From contig CACWXL010000018.1 in assembly GCA_902764825.1 (NCBI GenBank), positions 24,412 to 88,411 on the forward strand: a stretch of 64,000 nucleotides of DNA. Direction: 5' to 3'. How positions within the stretch are numbered: position 1 is the first letter of the stretch; each line of letters starts with the position of its first letter. Of the stretch, positions 15,949-23,907 are shown one piece after another. Under the pieces are notes generated by a model. The model searched no databases. It was not told the origin of the DNA and worked only from the letters and a program-made list of their open reading frames with translations. This stretch comes from Oscillospiraceae bacterium (GTDB lineage Bacteria; Bacillota; Clostridia; Saccharofermentanales; Saccharofermentanaceae). A program made the position numbers and the translations under genes.

Positions 15949-16784
15949 TACTGATCAGCCTTTTTAATTTCCAATGCTTCATTCATGCTGCCCATACGGT
16001 AGCCCTGCATATCCAGCGTGACGTATCTGAAACCAAGCTTTTTAAGTTCATCGGTGATCTCTTTTCTGGTTCGGCTGTAAGACAATAAAGCGATATCATC
16101 AGGTGATGCTTCGATCCTTGCCAGATCGCCGTGAACTCTTACGCGGATTCCGGAAAAGCCGAGATCTCTGATGAACTTCTCCGATAACTCAACCATCTTA
16201 AGGCCCTCCGCTGTTATCCTCTCGCCGTAAACAAATCTTGACGCCAGGCACGCTGCCGCGGGCATATCCCAGGTGGCAAGGCCTGCTTCTTTCGAGAGGG
16301 CGCGGATATCTTTTTTTGTAAGGCCTGATTCTTTTAACAGGCTGATGATCCCTAATTCTTTCATGGCACGCATGCCGGGTCTGTAATCGCCGGTGTCGTC
16401 GACATTGCTGCCGTCTGCAACTGCCGTAATGCCATGCTCTGATGCCACCCTCTTAATGCCTTCGAAATCATAACTCTTGCAGTAGTAGCATCTGTCAGGG
16501 GGATTTTCTGCAAACTTGTCGACCGAGAATACATCAAAGTCGATGATCTCCTGCTTCGCGCCGATCTCTTTGCAGAATTCCACTGTCCTGTTGAAATCAT
16601 CTTCTGCAAGAACCTGGGATCTTACCGTAACCGCAATGCAGTCATCGCCAAGCACCCGGTGTGCCTTATACAGAAGATATGTTGAATCTACGCCGCCTGA
16701 AAAAGCGACCGCCAGTTTCCCGGCGGCCTTGATCCGCTCAACCAGAGCGTTTTCTTTGTTTCTGATGTCTGATGTTATTTCCAT
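15948..16784 (-). CDS. larE: Pincer cofactor sulfur transferase LarE, three-cysteine type
   Basis: LarE adenylates the biscarboxylated nucleotide and converts its carboxylates to thiocarboxylates. 278 residues with the PP-loop SGGVDS at 29-34. Instead of a single sacrificial Cys it has three: Cys99 and Cys102 in DRCYYCKS and Cys179 in AAACLASRF. In known LarE proteins such as that of Thermotoga this trio binds a [4Fe-4S] cluster and allows catalytic sulfur transfer, so an Fe-S dependent, non-suicidal enzyme is likely here (inference). The start follows the upstream gene by three bases with a weak ribosome site, suggesting coupling. Confidence 0.93.
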   Translation of the reverse strand: MEITSDIRNKENALVERIKAAGKLAVAFSGGVDSTYLLYKAHRVLGDDCIAVTVRSQVLAEDDFNRTVEFCKEIGAKQEIIDFDVFSVDKFAENPPDRCYYCKSYDFEGIKRVASEHGITAVADGSNVDDTGDYRPGMRAMKELGIISLLKESGLTKKDIRALSKEAGLATWDMPAAACLASRFVYGERITAEGLKMVELSEKFIRDLGFSGIRVRVHGDLARIEASPDDIALLSYSRTRKEITDELKKLGFRYVTLDMQGYRMGSMNEALEIKKADQ

Positions 16785-16787
16785 TTC

Positions 16788-17090
16788 TTACTTTGCGAGC
16801 ATTGCCTTTACCTTGCCCTCAGGATCCTTGATAAGAAGGATCACGAACCAGATAACGAGGCCTAAAGCAACTACTGACAATCCGAGATATGCATCGTTGA
16901 TCATGTCCTTGGGAGCCTGCTCGAAAAACTCGGCGCCCAGTTCAATATACTCAACAACTGCATCTACGAGCCACATAAGGCTTGCACCCCAATACATAAG
17001 GGCAAGTGTGCCGAGCTTTCTGTCAACCTTGGAGTTGTACCAGAAGATAGATGCTATAACGGCTGCGAAAACCGTGATAAGTAATGTCAT
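16788..17090 (-). CDS. Small membrane protein in the lar operon
   Basis: 100 residues, family not recognised. Three likely membrane helices: residues 1-18, 25-47 (LGTLALMYWGASLMWLVDAVVEYI) and 65-88. The loop carries EYIELGAEFFEQAPKD. AAGGAGG lies 8 nt upstream of the ATG, a strong site. It lies between a similar small membrane protein and larE, all on one strand with short gaps. With its partner at 17103-17462 and the DtxR-type regulator upstream, a role in metal (possibly nickel) handling is plausible, but no transporter motif is visible. Confidence 0.75.
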   Translation of the reverse strand: MTLLITVFAAVIASIFWYNSKVDRKLGTLALMYWGASLMWLVDAVVEYIELGAEFFEQAPKDMINDAYLGLSVVALGLVIWFVILLIKDPEGKVKAMLAK

Positions 17091-17102
17091 ATGAAAGCCT
17101 CC

Positions 17103-17462
17103 TTATGCCTTGGCTTTTGCGGCTTCAGGCGCTTTCTTCTTTGAAACTGCCTGTGAGATCAATACCATTGCGACCCAGGCGAGCGTTACAAGGACAGCCA
17201 TAGCAACTCCGCTGGTAAACATCTCATGGAGCATCTCCTGAGCGTCAGCAGCGTTGGATGCTGCCGTAAGGAAAGGGAACCACGGTGTTACTTCGCCGTG
17301 CCAGACGTGCTCAAAGGCAAGGAGTGCTGAACCGCCCCAGAGCATGGTGTTGAGCCAGTTCATCTTCTTGATGAAGATGTTGTCAGAACCTTTCTTGTCT
17401 GCTGCGTGCTTGATTACTGTTGTAACGATTGCTTCAGTTGTAGGAACCAGAAAACATGCCAT
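17103..17462 (-). CDS. Small membrane protein with EHVWHGE motif in the lar operon
   Basis: 119 residues, not assigned to a known transporter family. The start is the ATG at 17462 (AAGGAG 9 nt upstream); a TTG start at 17486 is less likely. The sequence begins MACFLVPTTEAIVTTVI, has a hydrophobic segment containing LAFEHVWHGEVTPWFPFLT, then EMLHEMFTSG followed by a membrane helix of about 20 residues. His and Glu inside or next to the membrane segments could bind a divalent metal (inference). It is the first gene after the DtxR-type regulator and precedes a second small membrane gene by 12 bp. Confidence 0.75.
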   Translation of the reverse strand: MACFLVPTTEAIVTTVIKHAADKKGSDNIFIKKMNWLNTMLWGGSALLAFEHVWHGEVTPWFPFLTAASNAADAQEMLHEMFTSGVAMAVLVTLAWVAMVLISQAVSKKKAPEAAKAKA

Positions 17463-17549
17463 AGGATTAATCTCCTTCTTGTTCAAATTTTCGATAATGT
17501 AATTTTATCAGACCGCTTTGACGGGTATATATCAGTTAGCTGTAAATTA

Positions 17550-17954
17550 TTACTTCTTTTTTGACTTATTGGCCTTGCTGAATTTATCGACGTGAACGCA
17601 GATAGCTTCGAACGTCTCGTCGCTCAAATCATGCTCGATCTTGCACGCATCATCCTCAGCAACTTCCGCTGTTACGCCGAGCGCAATAAAGAAGTCTGTG
17701 AGCTTCTTGTGACGTGTATAGATCTTGTCGGCGATCTCCATGCCCTTTTCCGTGACCGTGATAAATCCGGAACGGTTCATCTCGATATAGCCTTCCTCGC
17801 GCAGACGCTTCATCGCGTTGCTGACACTGGGCTTGGTTACTCCTAAAAATGTTGCAATATCAATTGAACGGATATAGCCGTTCTTCTCCTTGAGGATTAT
17901 CATCGACTCGAGATAATCTTCAGCTGACTTTCCGATAGCGCCTTCATTTTTCAT
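17550..17954 (-). CDS. DtxR/MntR-family metal-dependent repressor
   Basis: 134 residues. N-terminal winged helix-turn-helix (SAEDYLESMIILKEKNGYIR, FLGVTKPSVSNAMKRLREEG), then a dimerisation and metal-binding region with DDACKIEHDLSDETFEAICVHV, where Cys, Glu and His ligands are in the usual places. No C-terminal SH3 domain, as in MntR and related clostridial regulators. It likely binds DNA when loaded with Mn2+, Fe2+ or Ni2+. It heads the block of small membrane proteins and lar genes (88 bp gap), and twin dyads lie just upstream of it, so autoregulation is likely. Confidence 0.9.
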   Translation of the reverse strand: MKNEGAIGKSAEDYLESMIILKEKNGYIRSIDIATFLGVTKPSVSNAMKRLREEGYIEMNRSGFITVTEKGMEIADKIYTRHKKLTDFFIALGVTAEVAEDDACKIEHDLSDETFEAICVHVDKFSKANKSKKK

Positions 17955-17993
17955 GTCTAATACCTCTGTTTAAAACACATTCCGGTTGAAAAC

Positions 17994-18028
17994 TAACTTT
18001 AGTTATTCATAAGCAACTTTTGTTATTC
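17994..18028. promoter_or_regulatory. Twin operator-like dyads upstream of the DtxR-type gene
   Basis: TAACTTTAGTTATTC (17994-18008) and CAACTTTTGTTATTC (18014-18028) are near-identical direct copies spaced 20 bp apart, about two helical turns. The first holds a perfect dyad TAACT-TT-AGTTA. They lie between the divergent DtxR-type gene and the DUF3737 gene, where an operator is expected. That they are bound by this regulator is inference. Confidence 0.55.
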
Positions 18029-18128
18029 TACTACATTTTCGCCCGCATCTGACAAAAATGTTAATCCCGTGACACAAATCCTCAACGCAATTTGGTATCG
18101 TATTCATATCAAAGATTACGAGGTGCTT

Positions 18129-18965
18129 ATGCGGGTAGTAGAGAACCGGACAATGGACAGCGAACGCGCCCTTTACGGGAGCTGCGGCATCATGGTCAGG
18201 AACTGTAAATTTGACGGTCCCGCCGACGGCGAGAGCGCTTTAAAAGAAAGCTCCGACGTCGTTGTAGAAGACTCCTACTTCAACTTAAGATACCCTTTCT
18301 GGCACGTTCACGGGCTCACGATCAGAAATTCCGAGATGACCGATAAATGCAGGGCCTCCATGTGGTATTCGGACCATATCGATATCTCCGGCTCCAAGCT
18401 TCATGGCATCAAGGCTCTCCGCGAATGCTCCAAGGTCACGATCACATCTTCAGGCATAATCTCGCCCGAGTTCGGCTGGTCGGTCCACGGCCTTAAGATG
18501 ACCGATACGACTGCAGAATCTGAATACTTCCTCATGAGGTCCTCTGACATCGTCATGGACAATTTCAGGCTCACGGGCAAATATTCTTTCCAGTATGTCG
18601 AGAATGTGGAAGTCACAAATTCCGTCCTCAATACCAAGGACGCTTTCTGGCACGCGAAAAACGTTACCGTCAGAGATTCCGTCGTCAACGGCGAATACTT
18701 AGCATGGTATTCGGAGAACCTGACGTTCATAAACTGCACGATAAAGGGCACGCAGCCCCTCTGCTACTGCAAGGGTTTAAAGCTCATCAACTGCGAGATG
18801 ATTGACTGCGATCTGGCCTTTGAGAGATCTGAAGTCGAGGCAGAGATCACGACACCTGTGATCAGCATAAAGAACCCTCTGTCAGGCCGCATTACTGTTC
18901 CTGACGTCGGCGAGATAATTAGGGATATTCCGGGCGCTGACGGAGAGGTAATCCTTAAGAATTAA
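18129..18965 (+). CDS. DUF3737 family right-handed beta-helix protein
   Basis: 278 residues. The start is the ATG at 18129 with GAGGTG just upstream; the product then begins MRVVENRTMDSERALYG, the usual N-terminus of DUF3737 proteins, and the earlier GTG at 18069 is less likely. The protein is built of short repeats with recurring Asn, Cys, Asp and Ser (FINCTIKG, LINCEMIDC, NSVLNTKDAFWH), characteristic of a right-handed beta helix. No signal peptide, so probably cytoplasmic. The function of the family is unknown. Its stop overlaps the stop of mscS on the other strand (TTAA). Confidence 0.85.
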   Translation: MRVVENRTMDSERALYGSCGIMVRNCKFDGPADGESALKESSDVVVEDSYFNLRYPFWHVHGLTIRNSEMTDKCRASMWYSDHIDISGSKLHGIKALRECSKVTITSSGIISPEFGWSVHGLKMTDTTAESEYFLMRSSDIVMDNFRLTGKYSFQYVENVEVTNSVLNTKDAFWHAKNVTVRDSVVNGEYLAWYSENLTFINCTIKGTQPLCYCKGLKLINCEMIDCDLAFERSEVEAEITTPVISIKNPLSGRITVPDVGEIIRDIPGADGEVILKN

Positions 18966-19813
18966 TCCTTCTGCATCACCACATTGACATAGTTGAAAGG
19001 TATCTCGATGCCTTCCTTATTGAATGCGTCGTTGACGCGCTTGTTGACGTCAGTCTTAACTGCAAGGCCTGATGTGCTCTGCTTGAAATAAACGATCGTC
19101 GTAAGGACGAGGCTGCTGTCGGCAAATGCTTCAAAGAACACCTCGCTGTATTCATCATTCTTTGCAGGAACGGTAAGTTCTGAGTTGATTATCTCGTTCT
19201 TGATGATCTCTGAAGCTTTATCTACATCCGTGCCGTAAGCAACATTGAAATCCATCTTGACGGATCTTAACTTCTTGAAGCTCGTGTCCTTGAGCATAAG
19301 GGCATTGATCTTGCTGTTGGGAACGATGATCTCAACTGTGCCAAGGCTTCTTAAGACAACGTGTCTCGGCGTGATGTCGGCAACAACGCCGGCCGTGCCG
19401 TTCTCTAATTCGATCCAGTCGCCGATCTCGAAAGGCCTGTTCAATGTGATCGCGATTCCGCTGAAGAAGTCGCCCAATACAGGCTGAGCTGCAAGACCGA
19501 AAACAGCACCGAGTATCGCAGTTCCCTGGAAGAGGACTTTACCGATATCGGTAGTTGCTGTCGAGCTTATGAGGACCCAGATAACGGCGATGAGGATTAT
19601 AGCAACCCTGATGATGTTCTGTGTGAATCGGATCGTAAGATTGTTCTTGGCCTTGAGCCTGTTCTTTACGAACTTACCGTAGATAAGAAGGATTATCGTG
19701 GTAACTACTATGGCGATAACCGCATAGATAAGAAGTTCTACGATCTGGCCTAAAGTGGTCGTGGTATCGAAGAGCGTTTTTATATCGAAATCAGACAAAC
19801 CGTTTCCAAACAT
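18962..19813 (-). CDS. mscS: Small-conductance mechanosensitive channel (MscS family)
   Basis: 283-residue pore protein that opens under membrane tension to release solutes in hypo-osmotic shock. Three membrane segments (about 25-48, 68-88, 95-125); the third is the pore-lining helix with FGLAAQPVLGDFFSGIAI, followed by the beta domain NRPFEIGDWIEL and ENGTAGVVADITPRHVVLR. The C-terminal alpha/beta domain is complete. Length is typical of short MscS homologues. It converges with DUF3737 and diverges from the SsuABC-like operon. Confidence 0.93.
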   Translation of the reverse strand: MFGNGLSDFDIKTLFDTTTTLGQIVELLIYAVIAIVVTTIILLIYGKFVKNRLKAKNNLTIRFTQNIIRVAIILIAVIWVLISSTATTDIGKVLFQGTAILGAVFGLAAQPVLGDFFSGIAITLNRPFEIGDWIELENGTAGVVADITPRHVVLRSLGTVEIIVPNSKINALMLKDTSFKKLRSVKMDFNVAYGTDVDKASEIIKNEIINSELTVPAKNDEYSEVFFEAFADSSLVLTTIVYFKQSTSGLAVKTDVNKRVNDAFNKEGIEIPFNYVNVVMQKD

Positions 19814-19861
19814 ATACCGAGCCTCTTTGTTTTTGTTTAATGCGTTAATAATACAACAGAA

Positions 19862-19890
19862 ATGTCAATTGTCGAATAACAGTGTATAAT
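19862..19890 (+). promoter_or_regulatory. Candidate promoter of the SsuABC-like operon
   Basis: A consensus TATAAT at 19885-19890, 35 bp before the ATG. The -35 region 17 bp upstream (ATGTCA, 19862-19867) is weak, so the call rests mainly on the -10 box. Confidence 0.4.
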
Positions 19891-19924
19891 CAGAGCGATT
19901 TTATATTAGAAAGAAGGAAATCTT

Positions 19925-20938
19925 ATGAAGAATAAGATTATCGCAATAGCACTTACTGCAGTTCTCTCACTGGGAATGCTCGCAGGATGTGCACAGAAAA
20001 CAACAGACAACACTGTTGTCAGAGTAGGTTCTCTTAAGGGCCCCACGACCATAGGTCTTGTAAACCTCATGGATGAAGCTGCAAAAGGCAAGGCCAAAGG
20101 AAACTATGAATTCACGATGTCCGCTGCACCTGACGAGATCGCAGCCAAGGTCGTATCAGGAGACTTAGACATCGCTCTTATCCCGGCTAACCTCGCATCA
20201 GTTCTCTACAACAAGACGAACGGCGGAGTATCAGTTATCGACATCAACACGGCAGGCGTTCTTTACTGCGTAACAGGCAACAAAGGCATCACCTGCGTAA
20301 AGGACCTTAAAGGCCAGAAAGTCATCACAACAGGTCAGGGCGCTACACCCGAATACTCATTGAGATATCTCCTCTCCAAGAACGGCATCACTGAGGATGA
20401 CATCGAGATCGAGTTCAAGTCGGAGTCCACGGAAGTCGCAGCCGTATTGGCTGAGGATCCCAACCAGATCGCAGTCCTTCCCCAGCCTTTCGTAACCGTA
20501 GCTTGCGCTAAGAACAAAAAGATCAATATCGCTTTCTCGCTCGATGAAGAGTGGGCAGCAGTATCTGAAGGCGGCATGATGGTAACAGGCGTTACTATCG
20601 TAAGGAACGAGTTTTTGAAAGATCACAGAGACGCGGTAGTACAGTTCATCATGGAGCATGAATTCAGTACTTATGCGATCGATTCTGATCTTAAGAAGAC
20701 CGCAAAGCTCGTTGTTGCAAAAGAGATCATCGGCGATGAGGATCTCGCAAAGAAGGCCATCCCTGAATGCGGCGTTGTCTGCATCACAGGCCAGCAGATG
20801 AAGTCTGTCCTCTCTGCTTATCTCGAAGTCCTCTATAAGAGCAATCCTAAGTCCATAGGCGGAAATCTCCCTCCGAAGGAATTCTACTTCTATAAGCCCG
20901 ACAACTCAGATACAGAGATAACAACAAAAGCAACTTAA
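19925..20938 (+). CDS. ABC transporter substrate-binding lipoprotein (SsuA/NMT1-like)
   Basis: 337 residues. Signal peptide with lipobox LAGC (Cys22). The mature part resembles the SsuA/TauA/ThiY group: VRVGSLKGPTTIGLVNLMDEA, then SGDLDIALIPANLASVLYN and VKDLKGQKVITTGQGATPEYSLRYLL. Proteins of this type deliver sulfonates, nitrate or thiamine precursors; the ligand cannot be told from sequence. It is followed by its permease after 3 bp and an ATPase in overlap, so this is a complete import operon. An organosulfur ligand would fit the metY-cysK sulfur genes of the window, but this is speculation. Confidence 0.9.
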   Translation: MKNKIIAIALTAVLSLGMLAGCAQKTTDNTVVRVGSLKGPTTIGLVNLMDEAAKGKAKGNYEFTMSAAPDEIAAKVVSGDLDIALIPANLASVLYNKTNGGVSVIDINTAGVLYCVTGNKGITCVKDLKGQKVITTGQGATPEYSLRYLLSKNGITEDDIEIEFKSESTEVAAVLAEDPNQIAVLPQPFVTVACAKNKKINIAFSLDEEWAAVSEGGMMVTGVTIVRNEFLKDHRDAVVQFIMEHEFSTYAIDSDLKKTAKLVVAKEIIGDEDLAKKAIPECGVVCITGQQMKSVLSAYLEVLYKSNPKSIGGNLPPKEFYFYKPDNSDTEITTKAT

Positions 20939-20941
20939 TTA

Positions 20942-21679
20942 ATGAAGACCAAAAAGTACATCAGGACAACTTTGATCGTTTTGATCTGGATTGTCATCTG
21001 GCAGGTGGCATCTCTTGTTGTGAATAACAACATCCTCCTGTCAGGTCCGGTCGAGACCTTCAAAGCCCTGATTTCTTTAGGTTCTGAACCTTCCTTTTAT
21101 CTTTCCGTCGGAATGACGGCCGCCAAGATCTTACTCGGCTTCATCATCGGAATGTCCTTGGGCGTCATTCTTGCGGTCCTGTCTTACAAGATCAGGATCA
21201 TAAGGGACTTCTTCTCTCCGTTCGTATCGGTGATCAAATCTATCCCTATCGTAAGCTTCATCATCATTGCCCTTATCTGGGCCGGAAGCAGCTTCGTAAC
21301 GATAATCGTATCGGCGATAATATCTTTTCCCATCTTCTACAAGAACATCCTTGAGGGCCTTCTCGTAACTGACCCCAAGATGCTTGAACTGGCTTCTGTC
21401 TATCAGATGAAGCCTTCGAAAAGATTCCAGTATATCTATCTTCCTTCCGTAAGCTCCCACATAAAGAGCGCGATATCCCTTGCGATCGGCATGGCATTCA
21501 GGGGCGGCATCACCGCAGAAGTAGTCGGACAGCCCTTAAGATCCATCGGCAACGGACTTTACAGATCGAAGATCAACCTCGCGACATCCGACATGCTCGC
21601 GTGGACCTTTGTTGCCGTCCTAAGCGCATTCATCATCGAGAAGCTCATCTCGTTCATAGTAAAGAAGGTGCTCAAATGA
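20942..21679 (+). CDS. ABC transporter permease (SsuC-like)
   Basis: 245-residue integral membrane permease with about six helices. It contains the permease EAA-type loop region YQMKPSKRFQYIYLPSVSSHIKSAISLAIGMAFRGGITAEVVG, typical of BPD-type importers of the sulfonate/nitrate group (quoted here as segment 'YIYLPSV' to 'AEVVG', about residues 160-200). The gene begins 3 bp after the binding-protein stop and its stop overlaps the ATPase start (ATGA), so the three are translationally coupled. Confidence 0.9.
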   Translation: MKTKKYIRTTLIVLIWIVIWQVASLVVNNNILLSGPVETFKALISLGSEPSFYLSVGMTAAKILLGFIIGMSLGVILAVLSYKIRIIRDFFSPFVSVIKSIPIVSFIIIALIWAGSSFVTIIVSAIISFPIFYKNILEGLLVTDPKMLELASVYQMKPSKRFQYIYLPSVSSHIKSAISLAIGMAFRGGITAEVVGQPLRSIGNGLYRSKINLATSDMLAWTFVAVLSAFIIEKLISFIVKKVLK

Positions 21680-22236
21680 TCGAACTTAAAAATGTCAGTA
21701 AATCATTTGATGACAAGAAGGTGCTTGATTCGTTCAGCGCCGTTTTCGAAGACGGCATGTATCTTCTCAAAGGCCCTTCAGGCATCGGCAAGACCACCTG
21801 CATCCGATTGATCCTAGGGCTCCTTGAGCCTGATGAAGGTACGGTGGAGCGCCCTTCTGACATGCGCTTTTCCGTGTGCTTCCAGGAGAACAGGCTTTTC
21901 GAGAAAGAGACAGCATTAACGAACATCCTTGCGGTCAATGAAGGAGTTACGGTAACTGATGCAACTTCCGCTATCCTGGAGCTCCTCCCTTCCGATTCAC
22001 CGAACAAGAAGGCAGGCGAATTATCGGGCGGCATGAAAAGGCGCCTTGCCGTTATAAGAGCGATGCTCCACGATTCAGACTGCGTAATCCTGGATGAGCC
22101 TTTTACAGGGCTTGACGATGAGGCGCGCGCGAAAACGATCAGCTTCATAAGAGCGCGCTTAAACGGCCGCCTGCTTATCGTCACGAGCCACGACGAGAGA
22201 GGCCTTGAAGATCTTTCTGTAGTAAATATCGATTAA
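21676..22236 (+). CDS. ABC transporter ATPase, short form
   Basis: 186 residues, some 60 shorter than most importer ATPases. Start ATG at 21676 in an ATGA overlap with the permease. All nucleotide-binding motifs are present: Walker A GPSGIGKTT, a Q-loop in CFQENRLF, signature LSGGMKRRLAVIRAM, Walker B CVILDEPF, and the H-switch VTSHDE. The protein ends soon after the switch, so it lacks a C-terminal regulatory part. It powers the SsuABC-like importer. Confidence 0.9.
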   Translation: MIELKNVSKSFDDKKVLDSFSAVFEDGMYLLKGPSGIGKTTCIRLILGLLEPDEGTVERPSDMRFSVCFQENRLFEKETALTNILAVNEGVTVTDATSAILELLPSDSPNKKAGELSGGMKRRLAVIRAMLHDSDCVILDEPFTGLDDEARAKTISFIRARLNGRLLIVTSHDERGLEDLSVVNID

Positions 22237-22249
22237 GGGAGAGCGGTCA

Positions 22250-23731
22250 TCACACTCTGTTATACAGAATGTATTCCTCGTTTGCGTATTCAATATTGTA
22301 ATGAGAATCAATGACAGCATCGACCTTGTCAGATATTGACTCGCCTTCTGCCGGAACAACTATCCACAAACAACCGTCATTTTCGATCCAGGAAGCAATC
22401 TCGCCTTCGATCTCAGGCATCAGTTTAATATAGTGCGTCTGCCAGTCCATATATCTGTTAGCAGGCATTGTGCCGGTTGATGTATACCATTTGGACCAGT
22501 ACTCATCACCGAAGCAATAGACACTGCCACGCTCGTTCTCGGGAATGTGCACGGCGATATCCTGTGCATAAGAACAAGAACCCCCGCCGGAATTAGAATA
22601 AGTATTTTGAACCGAAGATGCTTTTCGAGCTACTCTTACAAAATGTATTGAAAAGAAAAGGGCAAAACAGATCACACAGATGATGTTCTTCCCGGTCTTA
22701 AATGCCCCGCTTCCTTTTTTAATGGCAATGATCACGGCAAGCACTACATGTGGAATAAAGAGCATCAAATAGTGCGCGAATGCATTGCCCATAGTTACGG
22801 CAACAAGAAGTAAGAGCGCTGATAAAAGGCTTAACAGCATCATATACCACTTCTCACGGTAAATGATGCATATAACCACAGGCAACAGGAGAATCAAAAA
22901 GTAGAGACCATAATGAGAGAAGGAACGCTGGAACTTTTGCATAAATGTAAACTCGGCCGAATATGTGGCACCGAAAACAAATATCTGGTTAAGCATTTCC
23001 GGGAGAAGGTTCTTTGAATAAAAGAAGATACAAGGACCGGCGCATGTTGCCGCAAAACCTGTGAATACCATCAACAAGTTCAAAACAGCATTCTTAAACT
23101 CCTTTTTATGGAGGAGAAAGAGGAATATAACAACGAGAATAGCTCCTACAGTCGCTGCATTCGTTATCCTGACAAAGCAGATAAACCCGACCGCAAAGCC
23201 ATAAAAGAGCGAGTACAAAAGCGGGTGCTTAAAACCTTTTCCGGCTTCGACACCCTTGAAATACTTAATACAAAAATACAGGCTCAGAAGCACCGCCGGG
23301 AGGCAGTACTCCTCAGTAAGATTGCCGCCCTCAAAGTTAACAGCTGCCACTGCCAGCACAGGCAGAAATGCAATGATCCTGTGGAGCCATATAAGTCTTG
23401 TGGTAAAAAGATCAGACATTTTGCCTATGATGTAAAGGCAAAATGAAATATTAAAACACTGGACGATGAAAGCACCTGTTCTTCCATAACAGATCTTCTG
23501 TCCGATAAATTCGATAAGGAAAAGATAAGGTCCCTTCATATCGAAGAAATCCCTGTACGGCAAAAGCCCCTTTGTCATTCCCTGTCCGACCAGGATAAAG
23601 AATGCCGAATCAAATCCCCAGTTGTTCTTAATGAGCGGTGTTGTTGATTGGGAAAAAACGGCTGTAAACAATGTCGCTGCAAACAGGCAAAACAGATATA
23701 ACGTTATGTTCTTAAACGCTTTACTGCGCAA
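22250..23731 (-). CDS. Polytopic membrane protein, GT-C glycosyltransferase-like
   Basis: 493 residues with about 10-12 predicted membrane helices. The first extracellular loop contains NNWGFDSAFFILVGQGMTKG and LPYRDFFDMKGP, the acidic-residue loop found in GT39/GT-C type proteins that use polyprenyl-phosphate sugars. A soluble C-terminal domain of about 80 residues follows (YCFGDEYWSKWYTSTGTMPANR). It likely transfers a sugar on the outer face of the membrane; acceptor and sugar unknown. Monocistronic and convergent with the ABC operon. Confidence 0.7.
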   Translation of the reverse strand: MRSKAFKNITLYLFCLFAATLFTAVFSQSTTPLIKNNWGFDSAFFILVGQGMTKGLLPYRDFFDMKGPYLFLIEFIGQKICYGRTGAFIVQCFNISFCLYIIGKMSDLFTTRLIWLHRIIAFLPVLAVAAVNFEGGNLTEEYCLPAVLLSLYFCIKYFKGVEAGKGFKHPLLYSLFYGFAVGFICFVRITNAATVGAILVVIFLFLLHKKEFKNAVLNLLMVFTGFAATCAGPCIFFYSKNLLPEMLNQIFVFGATYSAEFTFMQKFQRSFSHYGLYFLILLLPVVICIIYREKWYMMLLSLLSALLLLVAVTMGNAFAHYLMLFIPHVVLAVIIAIKKGSGAFKTGKNIICVICFALFFSIHFVRVARKASSVQNTYSNSGGGSCSYAQDIAVHIPENERGSVYCFGDEYWSKWYTSTGTMPANRYMDWQTHYIKLMPEIEGEIASWIENDGCLWIVVPAEGESISDKVDAVIDSHYNIEYANEEYILYNRV

Positions 23732-23876
23732 AACTTAATCTCCCTTTTTAATGCTTTCAGGGAGGAATTATATCACTTTTGTAAAATGCAGCAGGAATAA
23801 GTTTTTCTTATATCAGGTGCGTTTTCTCTGTCATATAGCACAATTTGCCTGTGCGGTTTCCGGAGATGCACTTCAT

Positions 23877-23907
23877 TAAAGCAAGCGGTTAAACGAGCTT
23901 GCCTACA
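23877..23907 (-). terminator. Weak terminator at the end of the anchored propeller-like gene
   Basis: On the minus strand GCAAGC and GCTTGC enclose a 10-nt loop that contains the stop codon region, followed by TTTAAT. The stem is short, so this is a tentative call. Confidence 0.35.
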
